The notes under the pieces: model-generated | The model's input: only the letters and a program-made list of their open reading frames with translations | What the model was told of the DNA's origin: nothing | The model's database searches: none | Program-made: the position numbers and the translations under genes | Shown here: positions 1-6,471 of the stretch, one piece after another | Layout: the number at the start of each line of letters is the position of its first letter | How positions within the stretch are numbered: position 1 is the stretch's first letter | Source of the DNA: Bacteroidota bacterium | GTDB taxonomy: Bacteria; Bacteroidota; Bacteroidia; Flavobacteriales_F; PHOS-HE28 | Assembly (NCBI GenBank): GCA_023428865.1 | Contig: JAEYWT010000409.1 | Coordinates: 1-15,186 of the forward strand | Direction: 5' to 3' | DNA: 15,186 nucleotides

Positions 1-59
1 AGCGGCAGCAGCGCGCCCTCCGACCAGTTCGTTCGATCGTATCGTATGCAGCCGCATGT

Positions 60-479
60 CTACACATGCAAGGCGTGTACATCGCAGCGGGAGTTGTCCA
101 CCTTCTCGAGCGTGATGGTCTGGTCCCCTTGCGGCAGCTTCCACACGATGGTGGCACCCTCGCGGTAACCGATCAGCGCGGAGCCGAGCACGGAAAGCAC
201 GGAGAGCTTGTTCTGCTTGAGGTCGGCATCGGCGTGCATCACCAGCTGCAGGCCGTTCTTGCGGCCAGCGGTCATGCCCACGTCCACGATGCTGCACACG
301 CGCACAACATCATGGGGCATGTCCTCCTCCTTGCGCACATCGGCGGTATCGAGTTCGTTGTACAGGCGGTCCAGGCTATTGCGCACCTGGATGTCGGGCG
401 GGTTATGCCCGATGATCCATGAGCGCATCAAGTCGCGTTCCTTCTCGGAGATGATCAAGCGTGGGTTCTTCATGGTCAT
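60..479 (-). CDS. rnk: Rnk/GreA-GreB family RNA polymerase-binding regulator
   Basis: Predicted small cytoplasmic protein of 139 residues. The C-terminal two thirds match the GreA/GreB C-terminal fold in its Rnk (regulator of nucleoside diphosphate kinase) form. The block EEDMPHDVVRV (about residues 51-61) and the stretch KLSVLSVLGSALIGYREGA (about 91-109) followed by WKLPQG are the family signature. The N-terminal part (about 10-50) is short and probably forms only a stubby coiled coil, unlike the long acidic-tipped coil of GreA, so transcript-cleavage activity is not expected. Rnk proteins bind RNA polymerase near the secondary channel; a regulatory role here is inferred. The start ATG overlaps the pntB stop as ATGA, and a second ATG lies two codons downstream (MTMKN or MKN). 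It is the last visible gene of the transhydrogenase operon. Confidence 0.88.
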   Translation of the reverse strand: MTMKNPRLIISEKERDLMRSWIIGHNPPDIQVRNSLDRLYNELDTADVRKEEDMPHDVVRVCSIVDVGMTAGRKNGLQLVMHADADLKQNKLSVLSVLGSALIGYREGATIVWKLPQGDQTITLEKVDNSRCDVHALHV

Positions 480-1858
480 ATACGTTTCAGTTCGTCAATG
501 ATGGTGCGTAGGCTGCTCCGTGCGTCACCGAAAAGCAAGCGACAGTTCGCACGATCGAACAGCAGGTTCATCTCGCCGGAATAGCCTGTGGCCATACCGC
601 GTTTCAGCACCACCACTTGTTTGGCGGCATGGGCACGGATGATGGGCATGCCGTAGATGGAGGATCCGGCATCGGTCTCCGCCGCCGGGTTCACCACGTC
701 GTTGGCACCGATCACCAGTACGGCATCGTAGCGTCCCATCACGTCGTTCACATCCTCCATGCTCAAGATGCTCTCGTAGGCCACATTGGCTTCGGCGAGC
801 AGCACGTTCATGTGGCCTGGCATGCGGCCGGCCACGGGGTGTATGATGTAATGCACCGTGGCGCCCATGCGCTCCAAGGCGGTCTGCATCTCCTGGCAGG
901 TGCCCTGCGCCTGGCTCACCGCCATGCCGTAGCCGGGGATGATGGCCACTTGCCGGGAGAAGGCCAGCAACGAAGCGGTCTCCGAAGCGCTTATGGGCCT
1001 GATGTCCTGTTCACGTTCGTTAGCACCCGTATCGCGCTTGATGACACCGGCCAGCACGCTGCGCAGGGTGCGGTTCATGGCCTTGCTCATCTGGAGCGTG
1101 AGCAGCATGCCGGTGGCGCCCACGAGTACACCGCCGATGAGCATGACGGTATCTTGGAAGAACATACCGGCCAGCAGTGCCACCAGGCCATGCAGCGCCA
1201 CCAGGAAGCAGATCAGCACCGGCATGTCGGCACCGCCGATGGGCAGGGTGAAGAGGGCGCCGTAGAGGAGCGAGAGCACCGCGATGATCACCAGCAGGGT
1301 GGTGAAGGGCATGATGGGCGTGGGCGCCAGCATGTACACGGCGAACAGCGCCACCATGCTCCACAGCAGGATGCGTGCGGCGAGGATGTGGATGCGCTTT
1401 GCCCGGGGCATCTTCTTCCCTTCCAACTTGGCATGGGCCACGAGGCTTCCGGTAAAGGCCACACCGCCGAACACGGCGCTCAGGAGCAACAGCCCACCGG
1501 TGGTGCGCATGTCATCACCGATGGGGTGTGCAAGGCCTTCGATCAAGGCGATGATCACTGCGGCCAGGCCACCGAAACCGTTGAGCATGGCCACGAGCTG
1601 CGGCATGCCGGTCATGGGTACACGCACGGCGAGCACCCGCCCGATGAGCGTGCCGGCGGCGAGCAGGCATACCACCAACACGATGTTGAAGGTGCCTGCC
1701 CCGGCTGCGGGTGCGTAGGATGATATGGCCACGCCCACCAAGGCGAGCACCACGCTGGTGGCGGCCACGGCATTGCCCAGCACGGCTTTGGCGGGGTCGC
1801 CCATGAACTTGAGGCCGAGGATGAGCCCGATGGTGGCGATGAGGAAAAGGAATTCCAT
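476..1858 (-). CDS. pntB: NAD(P) transhydrogenase subunit beta (membrane dII plus NADP(H)-binding dIII)
   Basis: Beta subunit of the proton-translocating transhydrogenase, which drives NADH + NADP+ to NAD+ + NADPH with inward proton movement across the cytoplasmic membrane. At 460 residues it is the usual length. Residues 1-270 are a series of hydrophobic helices (dII); the cytoplasmic NADP(H) domain dIII fills about 300-460. Visible dIII landmarks are IIPGYGMAVSQAQ (about 306-318), HPVAGRMPGHMNVLLAEA (340-357), VIGANDVVNPAA (382-393), KRGMATGYSG (419-428) and LLFGDA (441-446). By eye against remembered E. coli PntB, the proton-channel His91 is Asn93 here, and the position of Asn222 is Val220 with a His three residues on (223). 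The start shares ATGGAATTC with pntA part 2. A 70-nt gap with a strong hairpin separates it from pntA part 2, and it overlaps rnk by 4 nt. Confidence 0.97.
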   Translation of the reverse strand: MEFLFLIATIGLILGLKFMGDPAKAVLGNAVAATSVVLALVGVAISSYAPAAGAGTFNIVLVVCLLAAGTLIGRVLAVRVPMTGMPQLVAMLNGFGGLAAVIIALIEGLAHPIGDDMRTTGGLLLLSAVFGGVAFTGSLVAHAKLEGKKMPRAKRIHILAARILLWSMVALFAVYMLAPTPIMPFTTLLVIIAVLSLLYGALFTLPIGGADMPVLICFLVALHGLVALLAGMFFQDTVMLIGGVLVGATGMLLTLQMSKAMNRTLRSVLAGVIKRDTGANEREQDIRPISASETASLLAFSRQVAIIPGYGMAVSQAQGTCQEMQTALERMGATVHYIIHPVAGRMPGHMNVLLAEANVAYESILSMEDVNDVMGRYDAVLVIGANDVVNPAAETDAGSSIYGMPIIRAHAAKQVVVLKRGMATGYSGEMNLLFDRANCRLLFGDARSSLRTIIDELKRI

Positions 1859-1883
1859 GTGTGTGCGGGTACGGTGGTATGTG

Positions 1884-1915
1884 GAACGCCGCCCCGTTAC
1901 GCGGGGGCGGCGTTC
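1884..1915 (-). promoter_or_regulatory. 12-bp intercistronic hairpin between pntA part 2 and pntB
   Basis: On the minus-strand transcript GAACGCCGCCCC pairs perfectly with GGGGCGGCGTTC across the 8-nt loop CGCGTAAC. It starts 13 nt after the pntA part 2 stop and ends 25 nt before the pntB ATG. No U-tract follows, so it does not look like a full intrinsic terminator. A block to 3' exonuclease, an attenuator or a translation-tuning structure are all possible. The stem is seen directly; its role is inferred. Confidence 0.7.
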
Positions 1916-1928
1916 GCGGATGTGATGG

Positions 1929-2249
1929 TCAGGCGTTCCGGGTGTCCTTCTTCTTCACCTGGAACATGGCGAGCATGCGGTGGGTGACGAAGAAGCCGCC
2001 CGCGATGTTGATGGCACCCAAGAGCACGGCGATGGAGGAGAACAGCAGCACCCAGATGCGGTCCGGCGGTGTGCTCATCAGCTGGATCAATCCACCGAAA
2101 AGGATGATACCGCTGATGGCGTTGGAGCCGGACATCAACGGGGTATGCAGTACGGCGGGTACGTTCTTGATCACCTCGAAGCCGAGCAGGAGGCTCATGG
2201 CGAGGATGAACAGTCCGTCGATGGACGTGATGTGGTAAGTGAATTCCAT
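1929..2249 (-). CDS. pntAB: NAD(P) transhydrogenase subunit alpha part 2 (membrane)
   Basis: Small membrane subunit of 106 residues, equivalent to the C-terminal membrane segment of E. coli PntA. Three or more hydrophobic helices are visible. The diagnostic sequences are FEVIKNVPAVLHTPLMSGSN followed by AISGI (about 24-48) and NIAGGFFVTHRMLAMF (about 81-96), which are near-invariant in this subunit. It assembles with PntB dII to form the proton channel. The tail after the last helix is short and basic (VKKKDTRNA). It lies 11 nt downstream of pntA part 1, clearly in one operon, and is followed by the hairpin at 1884-1915. The split into alpha 1, alpha 2 and beta genes is the Rhodospirillum-type arrangement rather than the two-gene E. 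coli form. Confidence 0.96.
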   Translation of the reverse strand: MEFTYHITSIDGLFILAMSLLLGFEVIKNVPAVLHTPLMSGSNAISGIILFGGLIQLMSTPPDRIWVLLFSSIAVLLGAINIAGGFFVTHRMLAMFQVKKKDTRNA

Positions 2250-2260
2250 ACTGGTGCAGG

Positions 2261-3367
2261 TCAGTTGCCGAGGTAGCGCGCGTTGACCACCACGCCGTTC
2301 TCCACCACGCGGGTGCCGCGCAGGATCTCGTCGTTGGGTTTTTCAGCGGCGTTCTTCAACAGGTGTTCGATGAAGGTTGTGTAGTTGTTGGAAAGGAGGA
2401 AGGATGTGGAGTGGGCGCAACTGCATTCGATCGCGGTGGGGCCGAGTATGGCTACTTCGTTGCGCATCACGGTGGTATCGGGTTCGGTGAGGGCGCAGTT
2501 GCCGCCGGTGGCCGCTGCCAGGTCCACGATCACGGCTCCGGGTTTCATGGCCAGCACCATATCCTCGGTGATGAGCAACGGTGCGTTCTTACCGGGGATC
2601 CTGGCCGTGGTGATCACCACATCGGCCTGCGCCGCTTCGTGGTGGATCACTTCGCGGATACGTTCCAGCTGTTCTGCGGATTGCTCCACGGCATAGCCTC
2701 CCGCGCTACGCGTGTCCACGGCAGCACCCACTTCAACGAAGGTGGCGCCGAGGCTTTCCACCTCCGTGCGGGAGGCGGCGCGCACATCATAGGCGCGTAC
2801 GATCGCTCCCAGACGTTTGGCGGTGGCGATGGCTTGCAGGCCGGCCACGCCCGCTCCCATGATCAGGAAGCGCGCAGGGCGCAAGGTGCCTCCGGCACTG
2901 GTGATCATGGGCACCGTGGCCAACGAACGCTCGGCAGCGAGCAACACGGCTTGGTAGCCGGAGATGGAGGCCACCGAGGAAAGCACGTCCATGGCCTGCG
3001 CCAAGGTGGTGCGAGGTATCAGGTCCAGGCTGTAGAGCGAGATACCCTCGTGGGCGTACGCATCCACCACGGCACGGTCGTTCAATACATTGAAGAAGCC
3101 GATGAAGGTCTTGGGGCCGTTCAACGCTTCACCGCGGTAATGGCTGTCGTGCCCCAGGATGATGTCGGCCTTGTGGAACACCTCGGCGCGGCCATCCACC
3201 AGCTGGGCCCCTGCTTCCAGGTAGGCTTCATCGGTGAATCCGGCGGCGCGCCCGGCCCCTTTCTGCACCACCACTTCCACCTGTGCAACAAGCCGGGCGA
3301 CACCTGCCGGTGCCAACGCCACCAAACGGCGACGTTCGCCTTCTTTCAAGATACCTAGGGTACGCAT
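2261..3367 (-). CDS. pntAA: NAD(P) transhydrogenase subunit alpha part 1 (NAD(H)-binding dI)
   Basis: Soluble NAD(H)-binding domain dI of the transhydrogenase, 368 residues, normal for the three-gene form and related to alanine dehydrogenase. The N-terminus MRTLGILKEGERRRLVALAP is the typical opening. The RQD-loop residues needed for hydride transfer appear intact in PRTTLAQAMD (R119, Q124, D127). The Rossmann fold shows MGAGVAGLQAIATAKRLGA (170-188) with an acidic residue after strand 2 (YD194), as expected for NAD(H) rather than NADP(H). It sits on the cytoplasmic face against PntB dIII. The ATG begins 3 nt after the stop of the dehydrogenase gene, so the two are expected to be co-translated. 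No damage is visible. Confidence 0.97.
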   Translation of the reverse strand: MRTLGILKEGERRRLVALAPAGVARLVAQVEVVVQKGAGRAAGFTDEAYLEAGAQLVDGRAEVFHKADIILGHDSHYRGEALNGPKTFIGFFNVLNDRAVVDAYAHEGISLYSLDLIPRTTLAQAMDVLSSVASISGYQAVLLAAERSLATVPMITSAGGTLRPARFLIMGAGVAGLQAIATAKRLGAIVRAYDVRAASRTEVESLGATFVEVGAAVDTRSAGGYAVEQSAEQLERIREVIHHEAAQADVVITTARIPGKNAPLLITEDMVLAMKPGAVIVDLAAATGGNCALTEPDTTVMRNEVAILGPTAIECSCAHSTSFLLSNNYTTFIEHLLKNAAEKPNDEILRGTRVVENGVVVNARYLGN

Positions 3368-3370
3368 GGC

Positions 3371-4669
3371 CTATGGGAAAATGCCGCGTTCCTTGTAGGT
3401 CTTTTCCAGTCGGCGCAGGGCTACGATGTAGGCGCTGGTGCGCCAGTCGGTATCGAACTCCTTCGCGGTGCTTACCACGCTATTGAAGGCAACGGAGATC
3501 TTGTCATGGATCTGCTCGAGCACTTCTTCGATCTTCCACACCTCGCTCCGCTTGTTCTGTAGCCACTCGTAGTAACTACCGATCACGCCGCCGCTGTTGC
3601 AAAGGATATCGGGGATGATGTCCACCCCATTGGCGCGCAGGATCGCTTCGCCTTCCGTATCGGTTGGGCCGTTGGCACCTTCGGCCACCACTTGTGCTGT
3701 TATGGTTCCTGCGTTGGCTGCCGTGATCTGGTTGCCCAGGGCAGCAGGCACCACGATATCACAGTCAATGGCGAAGAAGCGTTGTGGGTCGATGGTGGCC
3801 GCACCCGTGAAGCCGAAGAGGTTGCGGCCGTTGGCCGCACTGTGGTCGTTCAAGGCTTCCGGACTTATTCCCTTAGGTTCATGGTAGGTGGCTCCAGCGT
3901 CTTGCACACCCACCAGGATGGCCCCTTCACGCTCCAGGAAATGCGCGGTCCAATAGCCCACGTTGCCGAAACCTTGCACGATGTAGCGCATGCCCTTCAA
4001 CGAACGGTTGGATCGCTCGGCCCAGGTCTTCAAGGTGGCCACTACACCAAAGCCGGTGGCACGGTCGCGCCCTTCCAGCCCACCGGCACCCAAGGGTTTG
4101 CCGGTCACCACGTGCAGGTTGGCGAAGCGTGTGGAAGGTGATTTGGTGCTTGAATACGTATCCGCTATCCAGGCCATGATCTGCGCATTGGTGTTCACAT
4201 CAGGCGCTGGGATATCCAGGTCCGGACCGATGTTATCGCCCAACGCGTAGGTGAAGCGTCGCGTGATGCGTTCGAGTTCAGCCTGGGAATATTTCTTGGG
4301 GTCTATCTCGATGCCGCCCTTGGCCCCACCATATGGCAAACCGGCCAAGGCGGTCTTCCAGGTCATCCAAATGGCCAATGCTCACGCAGAGTCGAGGTCC
4401 ACGGTGGCATGGTAGCGCAGGCCACCCTTGTAGGGCCCGAGCGCGTTGTTGTGCTGCACGCGGTAGCCGGTGAAGACCTCGATGGTACCATCATCCAACT
4501 TCACCGGGAAGTGGACCACGATCTCGCTGTTGGTCTTCGAGAGGATCTTGCGCACCCCCGGATCCAGCTTCAACACATCCGCTGCGTGGGCGAACTGCTC
4601 CATCACAACATCATACATCCCTTGCTTCTTCACCGCCGCGGCGGTCGTTGTAGTTCCCATGGTGTTCAT
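3371..4669 (-). pseudogene. Glu/Leu/Phe/Val dehydrogenase (glutamate dehydrogenase-like), interrupted by in-frame TGA
   Basis: Reads as a 432-residue hexameric amino-acid dehydrogenase, most like NAD(P)-dependent glutamate dehydrogenase (glutamate to 2-oxoglutarate and ammonia), except that codon 96 is TGA at 4382-4384. Both sides are in the same frame. The substrate and catalytic residues fall at K81 (PYKGG), K105 (TWKTA), K117 (GGAKGG) and D157 (PAPDVNT); their 24-12-40 spacing equals K89-K113-K125-D165 of the Clostridium symbiosum enzyme as I recall it, so the TGA replaces one residue without an indel. Family members usually have Arg there, so CGA to TGA is likely. The Rossmann motif GFGNVG is at 233-238. 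The start at 4669 overlaps the upstream stop as ATGA; MGTTTT at 4660 is an alternative. Without readthrough, restart at the TTG (4378) would omit K81 and part of the substrate domain. Real nonsense mutation or sequence error are both possible. Confidence 0.9.
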
Positions 4670-4953
4670 TCGTAGTGTTGGCAATGCAGAACGGTACGCC
4701 CGGGCTGGCGCAGGGTGCAGGTGCGCGCATGGTCGCAATTGCTGCATAGGCCGGCCGCGGGTACAAAGACATTCCGGCCCTCTTCGCGTGCGGAACCGTT
4801 CAATACGGTGTGTGCCGGACGGGCCACTTCATGCAGGTCGCAATACTGCACCTGTGTACGAGCGGCTTTGCGCATGACGCAATCCGGCGCGTTCACGCAG
4901 TTGCTACAGAGCGATGCCTGCGAAAGGGCGTTACGGGTTTGTTGGTGGTGCAT
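4666..4953 (-). CDS. Cysteine-rich small protein with duplicated CxxC-x5-C-x(11-12)-C motif
   Basis: A 95-residue protein made of two tandem copies of one motif. The first is LCSNCVNAPDC followed 12 residues later by a Cys; the second is LCSNCDHARTC followed 11 residues later by a Cys near the C-terminus. All eight cysteines belong to the two motifs, so each unit could hold one Zn2+ or an iron-sulfur cluster. I recall short proteins with a similar CxxC motif in other bacteria but no assigned function, and I do not name one. There is no signal peptide or membrane segment, so it is probably cytoplasmic. ATG at 4953 is preferred over GTG at 4965 because a GGAGGG purine run lies just before the ATG. 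It overlaps the dehydrogenase start by ATGA (4666-4669) and heads the operon, suggesting a link to dehydrogenase or redox control (inference). Confidence 0.8.
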   Translation of the reverse strand: MHHQQTRNALSQASLCSNCVNAPDCVMRKAARTQVQYCDLHEVARPAHTVLNGSAREEGRNVFVPAAGLCSNCDHARTCTLRQPGRTVLHCQHYE

Positions 4954-4966
4954 CTTCCCTCCCACT

Positions 4967-4983
4967 AGCCAATGGCCATGCCA
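4967..4983 (-). promoter_or_regulatory. Weak sigma-54-like site before the cysteine-rich/dehydrogenase operon
   Basis: Minus strand reads TGGCATGGCCATTGGCT, close to the sigma-54 consensus TGGCACG-N4-TTGCW. The -24 GG is present and 6 of 7 bases of the left half match, but the critical -12 GC is GG. A start about 12 nt on would fall near 4957, leaving almost no leader before the ATG at 4953 and placing the purine-rich stretch at the transcript edge. It also contains the palindrome ATGGCCAT. The adjacent sigma-54 activator gene is the reason to list it. Confidence 0.22.
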
Positions 4984-5115
4984 CAGTACCTGGAGCGGCG
5001 TGCATCGCTACCCGTAGAAGTGTCTCCTCGCCTAGGGCATCAAGGCTTACAGGAGTCCATACGCGAACCGCGCTCCCTTAGCGAGCGGGCGCAGGACCAG
5101 TGCAAGAACGGTACA

Positions 5116-6471
5116 TTAAGTTCCACCTGGGGCGTTCTGCCCCGGCATGTTCTTGAGCTTTTCCCGCAAGGTCTTCCGGTCTATACCGAGCACTTCGGCG
5201 GCCTTGGTCTTGTTCTGCCCTACCGCCTCCAACACACGCATGATGTGTTGGCGCTCCACTTGGGCCAAGGTGTGCAACTCCCCGCTTTTTGCCGGGCGCG
5301 GTGCTTCCATCTTCATGTAGGTGGGCAGATCGTCCATACGCACGGCATCGTCCTTCATGATCACCAAGCGATGGATGAAGTGCTCCAATTCGCGCACGTT
5401 ACCAGGCCATGAATAGTGCTGCATGGCCGCCATGACCGAGGCAGGGATGCGCACCTGTGGCTTGCCCAGTTCCTTGCTGTACCGTTGGTTGAAATGCTGC
5501 ACCAACAAAGGGATATCCTCCTTCCTATCGCGGAGCGTGGGCAACTCCATCTCCAGCAGGTTAAGGCGGTAGTAGAGATCCTCGCGGAAGGTTCCTTGGC
5601 GGATCATGGCCCCCAGATCGGAGTTGCTGGCGGAGATCAGGCGTACATGCACCTTTTGCGGCTTGGTGGAGCCCAGCATGGTGACCTCCTTGTCCTGGAT
5701 CACCCGCAAGAGTTTGGCTTGCACAGCAGCGCTGGCGTTTCCGATCTCGTCCAGGAACAGGGTACCACCATCGGCGGCCTGGAACAAGCCCACGCGGTTG
5801 GTAACGGCACCGGTGAACGCGCCTTTCATGTGACCGAAGAGTTCACTCTCCAGCAACTGGTCGGGAATGGCACCACAGTTCACCGCAATGAAGGGTGCTG
5901 CCGAGAACGTGCTGTTGTAGTGGATGGCACGCGCCACCATCTCCTTCCCGGTTCCGCTTTCGCCGCGTACCATCACGGTAGCACGGTTGGCACTGGTGCG
6001 TTCGATCATGCGGTACAGTTCCTGCATCACCGGAGACCGGCCCACGATGCCGTGGAACGATGTGCGCCCTTCGGTCTCCGTGGCGATCGGTGCAGTAGGA
6101 GGCTGTCGCTGGATCACGTTGTGTACCGCACGTTCCAGTTCGTCCTGCGTAAAGGGCTTGGTGATGTACTCCACCGCCCCCAGCTTCATCACCTGCACGG
6201 CGTCCTGTATGTTAGGATAGCCCGTGACCACCAGGACGGGAATAGTCGGGTGGTGCTGGGAGATGTAACGCACCAACTGGATACCTCCTACGCCCGGCAT
6301 GTTCAGGTCGGTGATCACCAGGTCCACGGCGTCCTGGCCCAACAGGTCAATGGCATCCACTACGTTCGCGGCGGTATAGGGAACAAGTCCCATGGCATGC
6401 ACGCTGCGCCGCAGGAGCTCCAGCATGTCGGGTGCATCGTCCACCAGCAAGACCGAGGGCCGTGGGGTCAT
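5116..6471 (-). CDS. NtrC-family sigma-54-dependent response regulator
   Basis: A 451-residue transcriptional activator with the standard three domains. The receiver (about 5-120) has the acidic pair D11-D12, phospho-acceptor D55 (VITDLNMPG), T83 and K105 (TKPF). The AAA+ domain (about 140-375) has Walker A GESGTGKE (170-177), the sigma-54 contact loop GAFTGA (217-222) and Walker B TLFLDE (237-242). The C-terminal Fis-type helix-turn-helix is at about 408-442 (KTKAAEVLGIDRKTLREKL). All key residues are present, so phosphorylation-controlled ATP-driven remodelling of sigma-54 RNA polymerase is expected. Its start overlaps the kinase stop (ATGA at 6468-6471), which makes the kinase the obvious partner. 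Targets cannot be read from the protein; the operon downstream on the same strand, with its sigma-54-like site, is one candidate. Confidence 0.95.
   Translation of the reverse strand: MTPRPSVLLVDDAPDMLELLRRSVHAMGLVPYTAANVVDAIDLLGQDAVDLVITDLNMPGVGGIQLVRYISQHHPTIPVLVVTGYPNIQDAVQVMKLGAVEYITKPFTQDELERAVHNVIQRQPPTAPIATETEGRTSFHGIVGRSPVMQELYRMIERTSANRATVMVRGESGTGKEMVARAIHYNSTFSAAPFIAVNCGAIPDQLLESELFGHMKGAFTGAVTNRVGLFQAADGGTLFLDEIGNASAAVQAKLLRVIQDKEVTMLGSTKPQKVHVRLISASNSDLGAMIRQGTFREDLYYRLNLLEMELPTLRDRKEDIPLLVQHFNQRYSKELGKPQVRIPASVMAAMQHYSWPGNVRELEHFIHRLVIMKDDAVRMDDLPTYMKMEAPRPAKSGELHTLAQVERQHIMRVLEAVGQNKTKAAEVLGIDRKTLREKLKNMPGQNAPGGT

Noticed and set aside
54..69. Hairpin GCATGT-CTAC-ACATGC at the rnk stop as a terminator
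   Set aside because: Only 6 bp and no U-tract follows on the minus strand.
4382..4384. TGA read as a sense codon (recoded genetic code or selenocysteine)
   Set aside because: TGA is the natural stop of pntB, pntA part 2, the cysteine-rich gene, the kinase and the T9SS gene here, and the dehydrogenase family has no selenocysteine at this position.
4670..4747. Extension of the dehydrogenase start upstream to 4747
   Set aside because: The extra residues overlap the cysteine-rich gene and are unlike the family; the ATGA overlap at 4669 is the natural start.
4954..4965. GTG start at 4965 for the cysteine-rich gene
   Set aside because: It would place the GGAGGG run inside the coding sequence; the ATG at 4953 has this run just upstream.
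5072..5090. CGCTC/GAGCG hairpin after the response regulator as a terminator
   Set aside because: A 5-bp stem without a U-tract; could be chance in GC-rich DNA.
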